Positions 1 through 6,276 of a stretch of DNA of 7,747 nucleotides are shown in pieces. Made by a program: the position numbers and the translations under genes. Under the pieces are notes generated by a model, which worked only from the letters and a program-made list of their open reading frames with translations, searched no databases and had not been told where the DNA came from. Each line of letters begins with the position of its first letter. The stretch's first letter is position 1. Source of the stretch: Chloroflexota bacterium (GTDB lineage: Bacteria > Chloroflexota > Limnocylindria > Limnocylindrales > CSP1-4); NCBI GenBank assembly GCA_021786915.1, contig JAJYMP010000240.1, forward strand, positions 1 through 7,747, given 5' to 3'.

Positions 1-82
1 CGCCGCCGCGCGTGGTGACCCCAGCACGACTCAGCCGCCGCGCGCGGCGACCCCAGCACGACTCAGCCGCCGGCGCGCGGCG
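1..82. repeat. 32-bp tandem direct repeat, two full copies plus a partial third, cut by the window edge
   Basis: A 32-base unit at 3-34 recurs directly at 35-66. The copies differ at only two positions (T13/C45 and T16/C48), and both contain the core GACCCCAGCACGACTCAG. A third copy starts at 67 and diverges after about 16 bases. The first bases of the window suggest the array continues to the left. The unit is not a multiple of three and no convincing gene spans it. It lies just past the stop codon of the last trkA gene, so it may be an intergenic repeat family or part of a 3' end. The repeats touch with no spacers, so this is not CRISPR. Confidence 0.75.
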
Positions 83-126
83 GGGGTCCCGCGCGGCAAC
101 CGGCGCGCGACTTGGGGAACGGGACG

Positions 127-798
127 CTAGGCCTCCTCGGGCTCCCCGATCAGCTGCTCGCGCAGCTCCACTTCGCAGTCCGGCCGCCCGATCGCGATGA
201 CCTTGTCGCCCTCGGCGAGGATCGTGTCCGAGCGCAGCGGCGTGGGCGCCCCGTTGCGGATGACGCCGAACAGCGAACAGCCGGCCGGCACCCGGAGCTC
301 GCCTGCGATGCGCCCGATCGCGGGCGACCCCGGCTGGAGGTGCGCCTCGATGATCTCGAGCTCGCCCTCGCCCAGCGCCGCCAGGTGGAGCAGCTCGTGG
401 ACCGGGATGTCCTGCTCGATGGAGCCCAGGATCATCCGGGTGGGGCTGATGATCTCGTCCACGCCGAGGTGGCGGAAGAGCCGCTCGTTCTTGGGGTTGT
501 TGACCCGGGCGATGGTCCGCGGGACGTCGAAGTGGTGCTTCGCCATCTGGCAGATGACCAGGTTGTCCTCGTCATCGCCGGTGACCGCGGCCACGATGTC
601 GGCTCGGTTGGCGCCCGCCTCGCGGAGGTACTTGCCCTCGCAGCCGTCCTGGGCGATCACGACCGAGCCGATCTCGTCGCGAATGGTGTCCGCGCGCCCG
701 CGATCCTTCTCCATGAGCACGCACTCGTGCCCCGAGTCGATGAGCTCCTTGGCCAGGTAGTAGCCGACCTTGCCGCCGCCGACGACCAGCACGAACAT
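127..798 (-). CDS. trkA: TrkA-family K+ uptake regulator with RCK_N and RCK_C domains
   Basis: This 223-residue cytoplasmic protein is a complete TrkA/KtrA-type subunit. Residues 1-125 form the NAD-binding RCK_N Rossmann domain. The glycine motif GGGKVG is at 7-12, an acidic residue (E30) ends strand 2, and A49-Q-D-G-C follows. Residues ~145-215 form an RCK_C domain, which in KtrA and related proteins binds small nucleotides such as c-di-AMP. Such proteins gate K+ transporters in response to NAD(H), ATP/ADP or c-di-AMP. The start is well supported: GGAGG at 807-811 is 8 bases upstream and lies inside the end of the preceding trkA gene, which stops only 3 bases before this ATG, so translation is probably coupled. 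The tandem trkA genes beside an APC permease resemble the mycobacterial ceoB/ceoC and Rv2690c arrangement. The membrane partner is not proven; the KimA-type protein at 1861-3945 is the only transporter in view. Confidence 0.92.
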   Translation of the reverse strand: MFVLVVGGGKVGYYLAKELIDSGHECVLMEKDRGRADTIRDEIGSVVIAQDGCEGKYLREAGANRADIVAAVTGDDEDNLVICQMAKHHFDVPRTIARVNNPKNERLFRHLGVDEIISPTRMILGSIEQDIPVHELLHLAALGEGELEIIEAHLQPGSPAIGRIAGELRVPAGCSLFGVIRNGAPTPLRSDTILAEGDKVIAIGRPDCEVELREQLIGEPEEA

Positions 799-801
799 GG
801 C

Positions 802-1287
802 TCAGGCCTCCGTCGTGGTGGCGGGCCCTGCGCCCAGCGGATGGGTGTGCGCCGCGGCCGGGAGGAAGATCCCGGGGCGCTCCCCGGAAGCCTGCCCCAG
901 GAAGGCGAGCACCGCGGTCTCCATCAGGTTGGTCCGGCACAGGGTCGCGATGCCCAGCAGGGCGTACGCCTCGGCGCGCACGGGGTCGTTGACCTTGGCC
1001 AGCGTCCGGACCGCGCCGAACGCCTCGACGCCCAGCTGGGCGGCCATGATGTTGCGGTTGTCGCCCTCGGTCATCGCGAGGAACAGGTCCGCCCCCTCTG
1101 CGCCGGCCCGGCGAAGCGTGTCCTCGTCCGTGCCGTCGCCTCGCAGGGCGGTGCCGCCGAAGGTGGACGGGAGCCGGTCGAAGGCAGCGGTGATGCGGTC
1201 GATGATCAGGACCTGCCAGCCGGCCCGGTCCAGCGCGTCGGCGAGCCCGGCGCCGACGCGCCCGCAGCCGACGATCACGGCTTTCAT
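802..1287 (-). CDS. trkA: Short TrkA-type protein, RCK_N domain only
   Basis: A 161-residue NAD-binding protein with the Rossmann motif GCGRVG at residues 7-12, an acidic D30 after strand 2, and the family segments ALRGDGTDEDTLRRAG (47-62) and DLFLAMTEGDNRNIMAA (67-83). It ends shortly after the Rossmann domain with a poor Ala/Gly/Thr-rich tail, so it lacks the RCK_C ligand domain that its downstream neighbour has. RCK_N-only subunits could pair with the full-length partner in a hetero-octameric ring; this is inference. The ATG at 1287 is chosen because it overlaps the usp stop codon (ATGA, 4 bases) and has GAGGAG at 1293-1298, 5 bases upstream. The same frame stays open to 1818, but that upstream part is the shadow of usp and should not be added to this protein. 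Confidence 0.88.
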   Translation of the reverse strand: MKAVIVGCGRVGAGLADALDRAGWQVLIIDRITAAFDRLPSTFGGTALRGDGTDEDTLRRAGAEGADLFLAMTEGDNRNIMAAQLGVEAFGAVRTLAKVNDPVRAEAYALLGIATLCRTNLMETAVLAFLGQASGERPGIFLPAAAHTHPLGAGPATTTEA

Positions 1288-1742
1288 GCTTGCTCCTCGG
1301 GCATCGCCTCTCGGACGACCCACACCGCGCAGGGCGCGTTCTTCAGGATGTACGGGATGGTGCCTCCGATCGCGAAGTCGCCGCCGAAGCGGCGCTTGAA
1401 GGGCAGGCCGCAGATGATCATGTCGGCGCCGCGCTCGGATGCCTCGTCCACGATGGCAGCACCGACGTCGCGCGCCTGGAGCAGCACGGTCTCGAGCCGG
1501 TAGCGGCTCGCCTCGGCCGTCGCCTCCGCGATGTCCAGGACCCGCTGCGCGTCCTCGGACCGGCCGGCCACATCGGCGTCGAGCGGCAGGGTCCAGTCGA
1601 TCTCGACCACGTGGACGCCCACCAACTCGGCGTGGCTTGCCTTGGCGACTTCGGCAGCGAGGGCCACGATGGGTCGGTCGGTCCGTCCTCCCGACAGCGC
1701 CACCACGGCGCGCCGGAACTGGGGTGCCGACGAATCGGCCAC
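1284..1742 (-). CDS. Universal stress protein (UspA) family
   Basis: A single-domain UspA-like cytoplasmic protein of 152 residues (160 if a GTG at 1766 is used). It begins with the typical FRRAVVALSGG strand and has an acidic strand-2 region (HVVEIDWTLPLDAD) and a long helix leading to the second half. Its C-terminal half contains GADMIICGLPFKRRFGGDF followed by GGTIPYILKNAPCAVWVV, matching the Usp pattern of G-2x-G-9x-G(S/T) that binds ATP in the nucleotide-binding subclass. I prefer the GTG at 1742 because GGAGG lies at 1753-1757, 10 bases upstream; the GTG at 1766 has no such signal. It overlaps the next trkA gene by 4 bases and lies between kimA and the trkA pair. UspA domains often accompany ion transporters as ATP or c-di-AMP sensors, so a role in K+ transport control is likely but inferred. 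Confidence 0.88.
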   Translation of the reverse strand: MADSSAPQFRRAVVALSGGRTDRPIVALAAEVAKASHAELVGVHVVEIDWTLPLDADVAGRSEDAQRVLDIAEATAEASRYRLETVLLQARDVGAAIVDEASERGADMIICGLPFKRRFGGDFAIGGTIPYILKNAPCAVWVVREAMPEEQA

Positions 1743-1777
1743 GGGCGATGCGCCTCCAAGAATCACGACGGCGACGG

Positions 1778-1795
1778 GGACGCCCCGTGGCGTCC
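1778..1795. other. Strong short hairpin between kimA and usp
   Basis: A perfect 7-bp inverted repeat, GGACGCC and GGCGTCC, is separated by a 4-base loop (CCGT). On the minus strand it falls after the kimA stop and inside the leader of usp. There is no T-run after it on either strand, so a classical intrinsic terminator is unlikely. It may protect the kimA 3' end or shape the usp leader. Confidence 0.4.
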
Positions 1796-1816
1796 GGTCG
1801 GCCGCCGCGCCGGGTC

Positions 1817-1825
1817 ACGATACCA
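1817..1825 (-). promoter_or_regulatory. Possible extended -10 promoter for usp-trkA-trkA
   Basis: Read on the minus strand, the kimA-usp gap contains TGGTATCGT, an extended -10 (TGn plus TATCGT). No good -35 is visible 16-18 bases upstream. If used, transcription would start near 1810 and give a leader of about 70 bases before usp. The only support is the motif and its place in the 118-base gap. Confidence 0.28.
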
Positions 1826-1860
1826 CCGGGGCAGGCGCGCAGACGAGCTTGCAGCGTGTC

Positions 1861-3945
1861 TCAGGTATCGGTTGGGGCACCTTCATGGTGCAGATCGGCG
1901 TCGAGCCCGTGGAAGCGGTCGCTCTCGTCGCGCCGATACGGCACGTCCACCACCACCGTGTGGGGCCGACCCACGAGCAGGGCCCTCAGGCGCCGGGCCG
2001 ACTGGTTGTACAGGATCCGCTCCCACCAGTGGCGGGCGACGTACTCGGGGATCACGACGAACGTGATGGGCTGGGGCTTGCCCGGCGGCCATGCCAGCTC
2101 GAGCACGTCGAGGTAGGCCATCAGCGGGCCGGCCAGCGCGCGGTACGGCGACTCCACGATGACCAGCTGGACGCCGGGCAGCTGCCGCTCCCAGCGCTCG
2201 CGCATGCGGCGCGCGTCGTCGGGGTCATCGGAGATGTAGACGGCCAGGACGTCATCAGCGATGGAGCGCGCGACGTTGACTGCGCGCACCACCGCTCGCG
2301 TCAGCCCGGGCACGGGCACGATGGCGCGCTCGTCGCGCATGGCGGGTTTGAGGACGAAGTCGGGACGGATGGCGAGCTGCAGCGCCGAAGCCTTGTACTG
2401 GCGCTGGATGAACAGCATCATCGCGACGATGGTCGGGATCAGGACCGCGACCACCCACGCGCCGCCCTGGAACTTCTCGGTCAGGACGATGACTAGGACG
2501 ATGAGGGTGAGCAGGGCACCGAAGGCGTTCACGCCCATTCGCCACCACCAGCCGCTCTCGTGGGTCCGGATCCAGTGCCGGACCATGCCGGTCTGGCTGA
2601 GCGTGAAGCAGACGAACACGCCGACCGAGTAGAGCGGGATCAGCTTGGTGGTGTTGCCCTCGAACGAGATGTACAGGGTGGCCGCGATGCCCGCCAGGAG
2701 GATGATCCCCCAGCTGAAGGCGAGGCGGTCGCCACGGAAGCCGAACTGCCGCGGGAAGTAGCCGTCCTCGGCCAGGATCGCGCCCAGGCGCGGGAACGCA
2801 TTGAAGCTGGTGTTGGCGGCCAGGAACAGGATCAGTGCGGTCGCGACCTGGAACAGGTAGTAGAGCGGGTTGCCGTTGCCGAAGGCCGTCTGGGCGACCA
2901 TCGCGATGACGGTCGGGCCGCCGGAGAGGTCGGCGGAGGGGACGATGTCGTATTCGCGGGCGATGATCGTCACGCCGATGAAGATCACGCCCAGGAGGAC
3001 CGCCATCGCGAGCAGCGTGTTGCCGGCGTTCTTCGCCTCCGGGGGCTTGAACGCGGGCACGCCGTTGGCTATGGCCTCGACGCCGGTCAGCGCAACCGAC
3101 CCGCTCGCGAACGCCCGCAGGATGAGGAACATCCCGATGGCCTCGGTCCCCATCGGCATCGCCTCGGGCTGGCGCGGGTACACCGTGACGCTGCCCGTGA
3201 CGACGTGGAACATGCCGCCGGCGACGATCAGCAGCGCCAGCCCCACGAACAGGTACGTCGGGATGGCGAAGATGTTCCCGGACTCGCGCAGCCCGCGCAG
3301 GTTCGCCACCGTGATCAGGCCGATGACCACCACGGCGATCACGATCCGCAGCCGGTGGTCCTGGCCGTTGTCGATCGAGGGCAGGATCGAGATCAGCTGG
3401 TCCATCGCCGACGAGGTCGACACGGCGACCGTCATGACGTAGTCGATCAGGAGCGCGCCGGCGGCCACCAGGCCGAGGATCGGCAGGAGTTCCTGGCGAG
3501 CCACGGCGTACGCGCCGCCGCCCGCGGGGAAGGCTCGACAGACCTGCCGGTATGAGATCGCCACCACGGTCAGCAGGACCGCGATCGCGATGGCGACCGG
3601 GATGGACAGGAACAGCGCGCCGGCGCCGGCCAGGGCGAGGACCCTCAGGATCTCCTCGGTGGCGTAGGCGGAGGACGAGATGGCGTCCGAGCTGAAGATC
3701 GGCAGGGCGAGGCGCTTCGAGAGGCGCTCGGTGATCTCGTCCTCGCTCGCGAGGGGCCGGCCGATGAGCCACGCCTTCGCGCGCAGGTACTGGCGGCCCA
3801 AGCCGGAGCGCGGCACGGACGCCGCGGGCTTGGCGACGAGCTGGCCGGGGCCGGCGTAGCGAAAGTACGCCGAATGCGGTCGCTCGACTCGGACGCGCTT
3901 GTCCGCGATCTTGCGACCCTGGAGGGGTCGTCTGCCACCGATCAT
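1861..3945 (-). CDS. kimA: KimA-type high-affinity K+ transporter (APC superfamily)
   Basis: A 694-residue inner-membrane permease. About 12 membrane segments span residues ~79-515, followed by a soluble C-terminal domain (~535-694) with alternating strands and helices, as in KimA/KUP proteins. The K+-site residues described for Bacillus KimA appear with the same spacing: D87 and Y94 in SSDAISSSAY (KimA D36/Y43), and D168, Y169, T172 and S176 in DYVMTVAVS (KimA D117, Y118, T121, S125). T287 in ALTGVEAIANG and Y439 in IPLYSVG are further likely counterparts. It should import K+ with protons. The ~50-residue N-terminal extension is basic and longer than in Bacillus KimA. The start at 3945 has no Shine-Dalgarno sequence, but the degraded copy at 3999-4147 begins with the same motif MIGGR-PL-GRK using different codons, which supports it. 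No c-di-AMP riboswitch was recognised upstream. UspA and two TrkA genes follow downstream. The symbol rests on residue spacing; a plain APC permease like Rv2690c is the fallback. Confidence 0.92.
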   Translation of the reverse strand: MIGGRRPLQGRKIADKRVRVERPHSAYFRYAGPGQLVAKPAASVPRSGLGRQYLRAKAWLIGRPLASEDEITERLSKRLALPIFSSDAISSSAYATEEILRVLALAGAGALFLSIPVAIAIAVLLTVVAISYRQVCRAFPAGGGAYAVARQELLPILGLVAAGALLIDYVMTVAVSTSSAMDQLISILPSIDNGQDHRLRIVIAVVVIGLITVANLRGLRESGNIFAIPTYLFVGLALLIVAGGMFHVVTGSVTVYPRQPEAMPMGTEAIGMFLILRAFASGSVALTGVEAIANGVPAFKPPEAKNAGNTLLAMAVLLGVIFIGVTIIAREYDIVPSADLSGGPTVIAMVAQTAFGNGNPLYYLFQVATALILFLAANTSFNAFPRLGAILAEDGYFPRQFGFRGDRLAFSWGIILLAGIAATLYISFEGNTTKLIPLYSVGVFVCFTLSQTGMVRHWIRTHESGWWWRMGVNAFGALLTLIVLVIVLTEKFQGGAWVVAVLIPTIVAMMLFIQRQYKASALQLAIRPDFVLKPAMRDERAIVPVPGLTRAVVRAVNVARSIADDVLAVYISDDPDDARRMRERWERQLPGVQLVIVESPYRALAGPLMAYLDVLELAWPPGKPQPITFVVIPEYVARHWWERILYNQSARRLRALLVGRPHTVVVDVPYRRDESDRFHGLDADLHHEGAPTDT

Positions 3946-3951
3946 GGGCTG

Positions 3952-3995
3952 GTTTCGGGGCGACCTCGTGTGCGTGCGGGGCGCGTTTCGGGGCG
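3952..3995. repeat. 11-bp direct repeat upstream of kimA
   Basis: GTTTCGGGGCG occurs at 3952-3962 and again at 3985-3995, a period of 33 bases. The segment between the kimA start and the end of the kimA remnant otherwise shows no promoter-like TAnnnT near the kimA ATG. The pair could be a regulator site or debris from the rearrangement that left the remnant. Confidence 0.4.
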
Positions 3996-3998
3996 TTC

Positions 3999-4147
3999 TC
4001 AGGCGCGTTCGGTTGAGGGTCCGATGTGCTCGCTGCGACGATACGGCACATCCGCGTTCACGTGTGCTCTCGTCCGACCACCGCGGCGCGCAGCCGCCGG
4101 CCGTCGCCCGGCTTGCGGCCCGGCAGGGGCTTCCGTCCGCCGATCAT
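3999..4147 (-). pseudogene. Internally deleted, frameshifted remnant of a second kimA-like gene
   Basis: Directly after the phosphoesterase stop (TAGATG), an ATG at 4147 opens a 29-codon frame ending at TGA 4060-4058. Its first 12 residues, MIGGRKPLPGRK, match the start of the intact KimA (MIGGRRPLQGRK, 10 of 12). After a 4-residue junction (PGDG) it reads RRLRAAVVGREHT, matching KimA residues 651-663 (RRLRALLVGRPHT, 10 of 13). Adding one base after ACG 4063-4061 continues the frame into DVPYRR, identical to KimA 667-672, and on to a TGA at 3999-4001. So both ends of a kimA-like gene are present, in order, with some 640 codons missing and a 1-base loss. In the first 12 codons 26 of 36 bases match and several changes are silent (for example CGG versus AGA), which points to an old, once-functional paralogue rather than a recent copy. 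A short expressed peptide is possible but not supported. Seen directly; the history is inferred. Confidence 0.78.
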
Positions 4148-4870
4148 CTAGAACCCGTACGCAAGGCGCTCGACGAGTCGGGGCGGCAGGTGCAGAGCCT
4201 CCATCGACCTCTGGACCGTGGCGATGTCGTACGCGGTGCGGTGCCACGAGGCGGTGCCGGCATCGGAGTCGACCAGCATCCAGGATGACGCGGGGATGCC
4301 GTCTCGGGGCTGGCCGACGCTGCCCGGGTTGAGCAGGGCCCGGTTTCCCCCCAGCTCTAGGACCGAACCGGAGCCCGGGCTCATCGTGCCCAGGGCGCCG
4401 TCCTCCTCGAGGTACCCGATCGGCACGTGGGTGTGGCCGTGGAGGCCGAATGGCGTCTTGAGGTCGGCGACTGCGACGCGCGCGACCGGGGTGGAGGTGA
4501 TGTATTCCCAGGTCGGGTCTCGCGGACTGCCGTGGACCAGGGTCCAGTCGCCGCGGACCAGGGTCTCGGGCAGGGCGGCCAGCCACGCGCGGGTCTCGCC
4601 GCCGATGGTGGTCCTCGTCCACTCCATCGCCCGCCTTGCGTCGATGTTGAACGCCTCGACCTCGTCCCCGCCCAGCGCCGCTGCGTCGTGGTTGCCGCGG
4701 ACGCCGAGGGCACCGAGCTCGCGCAGTCGATGCACGACCGCGTCCGGCTCGGGTCCGTAGCCCACGACATCGCCCAGCTGCCACACCTCGTCCACGGAGG
4801 GCGCAGCGGCGAGCACGGCATCGAGGGCGACGATGTTGGCGTGGATGTCCGACAGGACGAGCGCGCGCAT
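4148..4870 (-). CDS. Metallophosphoesterase, YfcE/MJ0936-like (calcineurin-like)
   Basis: A 240-residue cytoplasmic hydrolase with the complete two-metal motif set: D8 and H10 (SDIHAN), D34 (GDVVGYGP), N60 with H61 and D62 (GNHD), H113 (VHGSP), and H146/H148 (GHTH). NPGSVGQPRD at 181-190 is typical of this subfamily, which is a normal length here. Members cleave phosphodiesters or phosphomonoesters; the natural substrate cannot be read from the sequence. It follows rsmG after 80 bases on the same strand, and its TAG stop touches the ATG of the kimA remnant. The start has no clear Shine-Dalgarno site, but a -10-like TACGCT lies 6 bases upstream of the ATG, so it may be translated from a leaderless transcript. 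Confidence 0.93.
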   Translation of the reverse strand: MRALVLSDIHANIVALDAVLAAAPSVDEVWQLGDVVGYGPEPDAVVHRLRELGALGVRGNHDAAALGGDEVEAFNIDARRAMEWTRTTIGGETRAWLAALPETLVRGDWTLVHGSPRDPTWEYITSTPVARVAVADLKTPFGLHGHTHVPIGYLEEDGALGTMSPGSGSVLELGGNRALLNPGSVGQPRDGIPASSWMLVDSDAGTASWHRTAYDIATVQRSMEALHLPPRLVERLAYGF

Positions 4871-4876
4871 CAGGGC

Positions 4877-4882
4877 AGCGTA
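4877..4882 (-). promoter_or_regulatory. Possible -10 box for a leaderless phosphoesterase transcript
   Basis: On the minus strand TACGCT ends 6 bases before the ATG at 4870, so transcription would begin at or within the start codon. The same geometry is seen at csoR and the zinc-ribbon gene in this window. No clear -35 is visible, and the base composition makes chance matches possible. Confidence 0.35.
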
Positions 4883-4950
4883 GCGCAGCGGACTGGCGCG
4901 AAGCGGTGCCGGCCGGCTCGCTCGTCGACGGCGGTCGTGCCGTGCCCGGG

Positions 4951-5697
4951 CTAGAGAGGACGGCGGCGGCGCTCCGCGGCATCACGGGGGAAGCGGGCGT
5001 CGATGGCACCGCCCCGGGGGACGATGACCAGCCGATGGCCGTCGAGACCGGGGACGCCTGCGTGGAGGACGCGAACAGGGCCGGCACGAAGGGCGCGCAG
5101 CGCGGGTCCGGCCGCTGCGAGCTCCTCCTCGGCTGCGGCGCCCTTCCACGCGACGAGGAAGCCGCCGGGCGCCACGAGCGGTAGCGCCACCTCGACCAGC
5201 TCTGCCATCGAGGCGACGGCGCGAGCGGTGACCACGGGCCATGCCTCCCGGTCACGGTGGTCGAACGCGAGCGCCTCGGCACGGACCTGCTCCGCGGTGG
5301 TCGTGCGCGCCAGCCCCGTGGCCTCGATCACGGTCGCCAGGAAGCGCGCCTTCTTGCCCACGGAGTCCACGAGCAGAGCGCGGTCCGTCCCCAGTGCGGC
5401 GACGAGGGGGAGACCCGGGAAGCCGCCACCGCTGCCGAGGTCGAGCAGCCTCCGCACGCCGAGCCCCTGGAGCAGCGGCACGGCGGCGAGACTGTCGAGC
5501 ACGTGCGCGCGCGCGATCTCGGCGGGATCGCGGATCGCCGTGAGGTTGATCGCCTCATTCCAGGCGATCAGCAGGCGGACGTGTCCGTCTACGATCTCGC
5601 GCGCCGCCGGGCTCAGGGTGACGTCGAGGGTGGCGAGGCCCGCCAGGAGGGCGTCGTCGTACGCCCGGGGGAGAATCGGCAGGTCGCAAACGCGCGT
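4951..5697 (-). CDS. rsmG: 16S rRNA (guanine-527-N7)-methyltransferase RsmG, non-canonical or damaged start
   Basis: RsmG uses S-adenosylmethionine to methylate G527 of 16S rRNA. The minus-strand frame shows the whole family pattern: WNEAINLTAIRDP (codons from 5562 down), then ARAHVLDSL, the SAM loop LLDLGSGGGFPGLPL, VDSVGKKARFL, and TARAVASMAELVEVALPLVAPGG ending in a WKG-type motif. The start is the problem. Between the in-frame stop TGA at 5820-5818 and a GTG at 5502 there is no ATG, GTG or TTG, yet the conserved N-terminal helices begin by about 5676. Starting at 5502 would give 183 residues without that region. I place the start at ACG 5697-5695 because AGAGGT (5712-5707) lies 9 bases upstream, giving 248 residues; CTG at 5682 is the alternative. 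A one-base error or mutation turning ATG into ACG is also possible. Function is sure, start is not. Confidence 0.9.
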   Translation of the reverse strand, partial: TRVCDLPILPRAYDDALLAGLATLDVTLSPAAREIVDGHVRLLIAWNEAINLTAIRDPAEIARAHVLDSLAAVPLLQGLGVRRLLDLGSGGGFPGLPLVAALGTDRALLVDSVGKKARFLATVIEATGLARTTTAEQVRAEALAFDHRDREAWPVVTARAVASMAELVEVALPLVAPGGFLVAWKGAAAEEELAAAGPALRALRAGPVRVLHAGVPGLDGHRLVIVPRGGAIDARFPRDAAERRRRPL

Positions 5698-5935
5698 CGG
5701 GAGCGGACCTCTCGGCCGGTCCAGGGCACCCTCCTGTGGTCGAATGCCAGGCCCGCCCGGGAGCCGCTCCCGGCGTCGATCGTTCGCCTCGGCGGGCGTC
5801 CATGCGGTTTCGCGCCGTCAGGTCGGTTCCGGCCCGGGTCTCCCCGGTGCCCCTCGCTGATGGCGCCTCCCGCGGCGCTCGCGCCGGTGGCGGAGTGCGG
5901 ACGTTAGGCCCCGCCGGGCCGCGGGTCAAGGGAGG

Positions 5936-5975
5936 TTATCCACGAATCGCTCCGCGCGCCAAAATCCGTGGACAA
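5936..5975. promoter_or_regulatory. Inverted pair of DnaA-box-like sites
   Basis: TTATCCACG at 5936-5944 and CGTGGACAA at 5967-5975 (TTGTCCACG on the minus strand) face each other across 22 bases. Including one more base on each side, they form a 10-base inverted repeat with a single mismatch. The DnaA-box consensus is TTATCCACA, and TTGTCCACA is used in high-GC genomes, so each is a near match. The sites lie upstream of rsmG, a gene often found near bacterial origins. Two boxes alone do not make an origin, and no AT-rich unwinding element is obvious; a DnaA-controlled promoter or chance is possible. Confidence 0.45.
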
Positions 5976-6166
5976 CTCGCGCCGCGGTCCGGCTCGCCGT
6001 GCTCTTCCTCGCCTCGAGTCGGGTGCATCAGCGTCGGGCCCAGGGCTCGTATCGGAACGTCCCGAGCAACACGAGTCGCGCCAGACTCAAGACGGCGGTC
6101 GGTGAGCGTGGCGGGAGCGACGAACCCGCCCCCGGTGCACCGGCACACGCTCAGGTATCGGCGATT

Positions 6167-6184
6167 CGAGTCGCTGGTGACTCG
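6167..6184. other. Hairpin containing the CGAGTC/GACTCG repeat
   Basis: A perfect 6-bp stem (CGAGTC, GACTCG) with a 6-base loop (GCTGGT). The same CGAGTC core recurs at 6015 and 6072 and inverted at 6431 in this gene-free interval. No T-run follows, so terminator function is doubtful. Confidence 0.3.
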
Positions 6185-6276
6185 CCGGCCTCGGGAGCCG
6201 CGAACCAGAGCCAGAGCGTGACCATCTCGGGCGCGATAGCGATGAGCCGAAGAGACCCGCTGCGCCTCGATGCGCT

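Noticed and set aside
1..82. CRISPR array
   Set aside because: The 32-base copies abut with no spacers and no cas gene is present.
112..1503. Long plus-strand open frame of 463 codons opposite the trkA and usp genes
   Set aside because: It is antisense to three genes with clear family motifs and its product is low-complexity Asp/Gly/Arg-rich with no motif. Such frames are common opposite genes in GC-rich DNA.
802..1818. A 338-residue protein fusing a novel N-terminus to the short TrkA
   Set aside because: The extra N-terminal part is an out-of-frame shadow of usp, rich in Arg. The ATG at 1287 has a good Shine-Dalgarno site and a 4-base overlap with the usp stop.
2255..4051. Minus-strand 598-codon frame inside kimA
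   Set aside because: It is Arg/Pro/His-rich and overlaps the true kimA frame, which has membrane segments and K+-site residues.
3946..4147. c-di-AMP (ydaO-type) riboswitch upstream of kimA
   Set aside because: The gap is filled by the kimA remnant and short direct repeats; no riboswitch core motifs could be recognised.
4928..4943. Hairpin between rsmG and the phosphoesterase as a terminator
   Set aside because: Only a 5-bp stem (ACGGC/GCCGT) with no T-run; expected by chance in this base composition.
3999..5282. Minus-strand 427-codon frame across the phosphoesterase
   Set aside because: It shadows the phosphoesterase and rsmG. Only its last ~20 codons are meaningful, and these belong to the frameshifted kimA remnant.
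6150..6190. tRNA-like T-arm (GCGATTCGAGTCGC)
   Set aside because: The stem does not keep the required G53-C61 pair, and no acceptor, D or anticodon arm fits around it on either strand.
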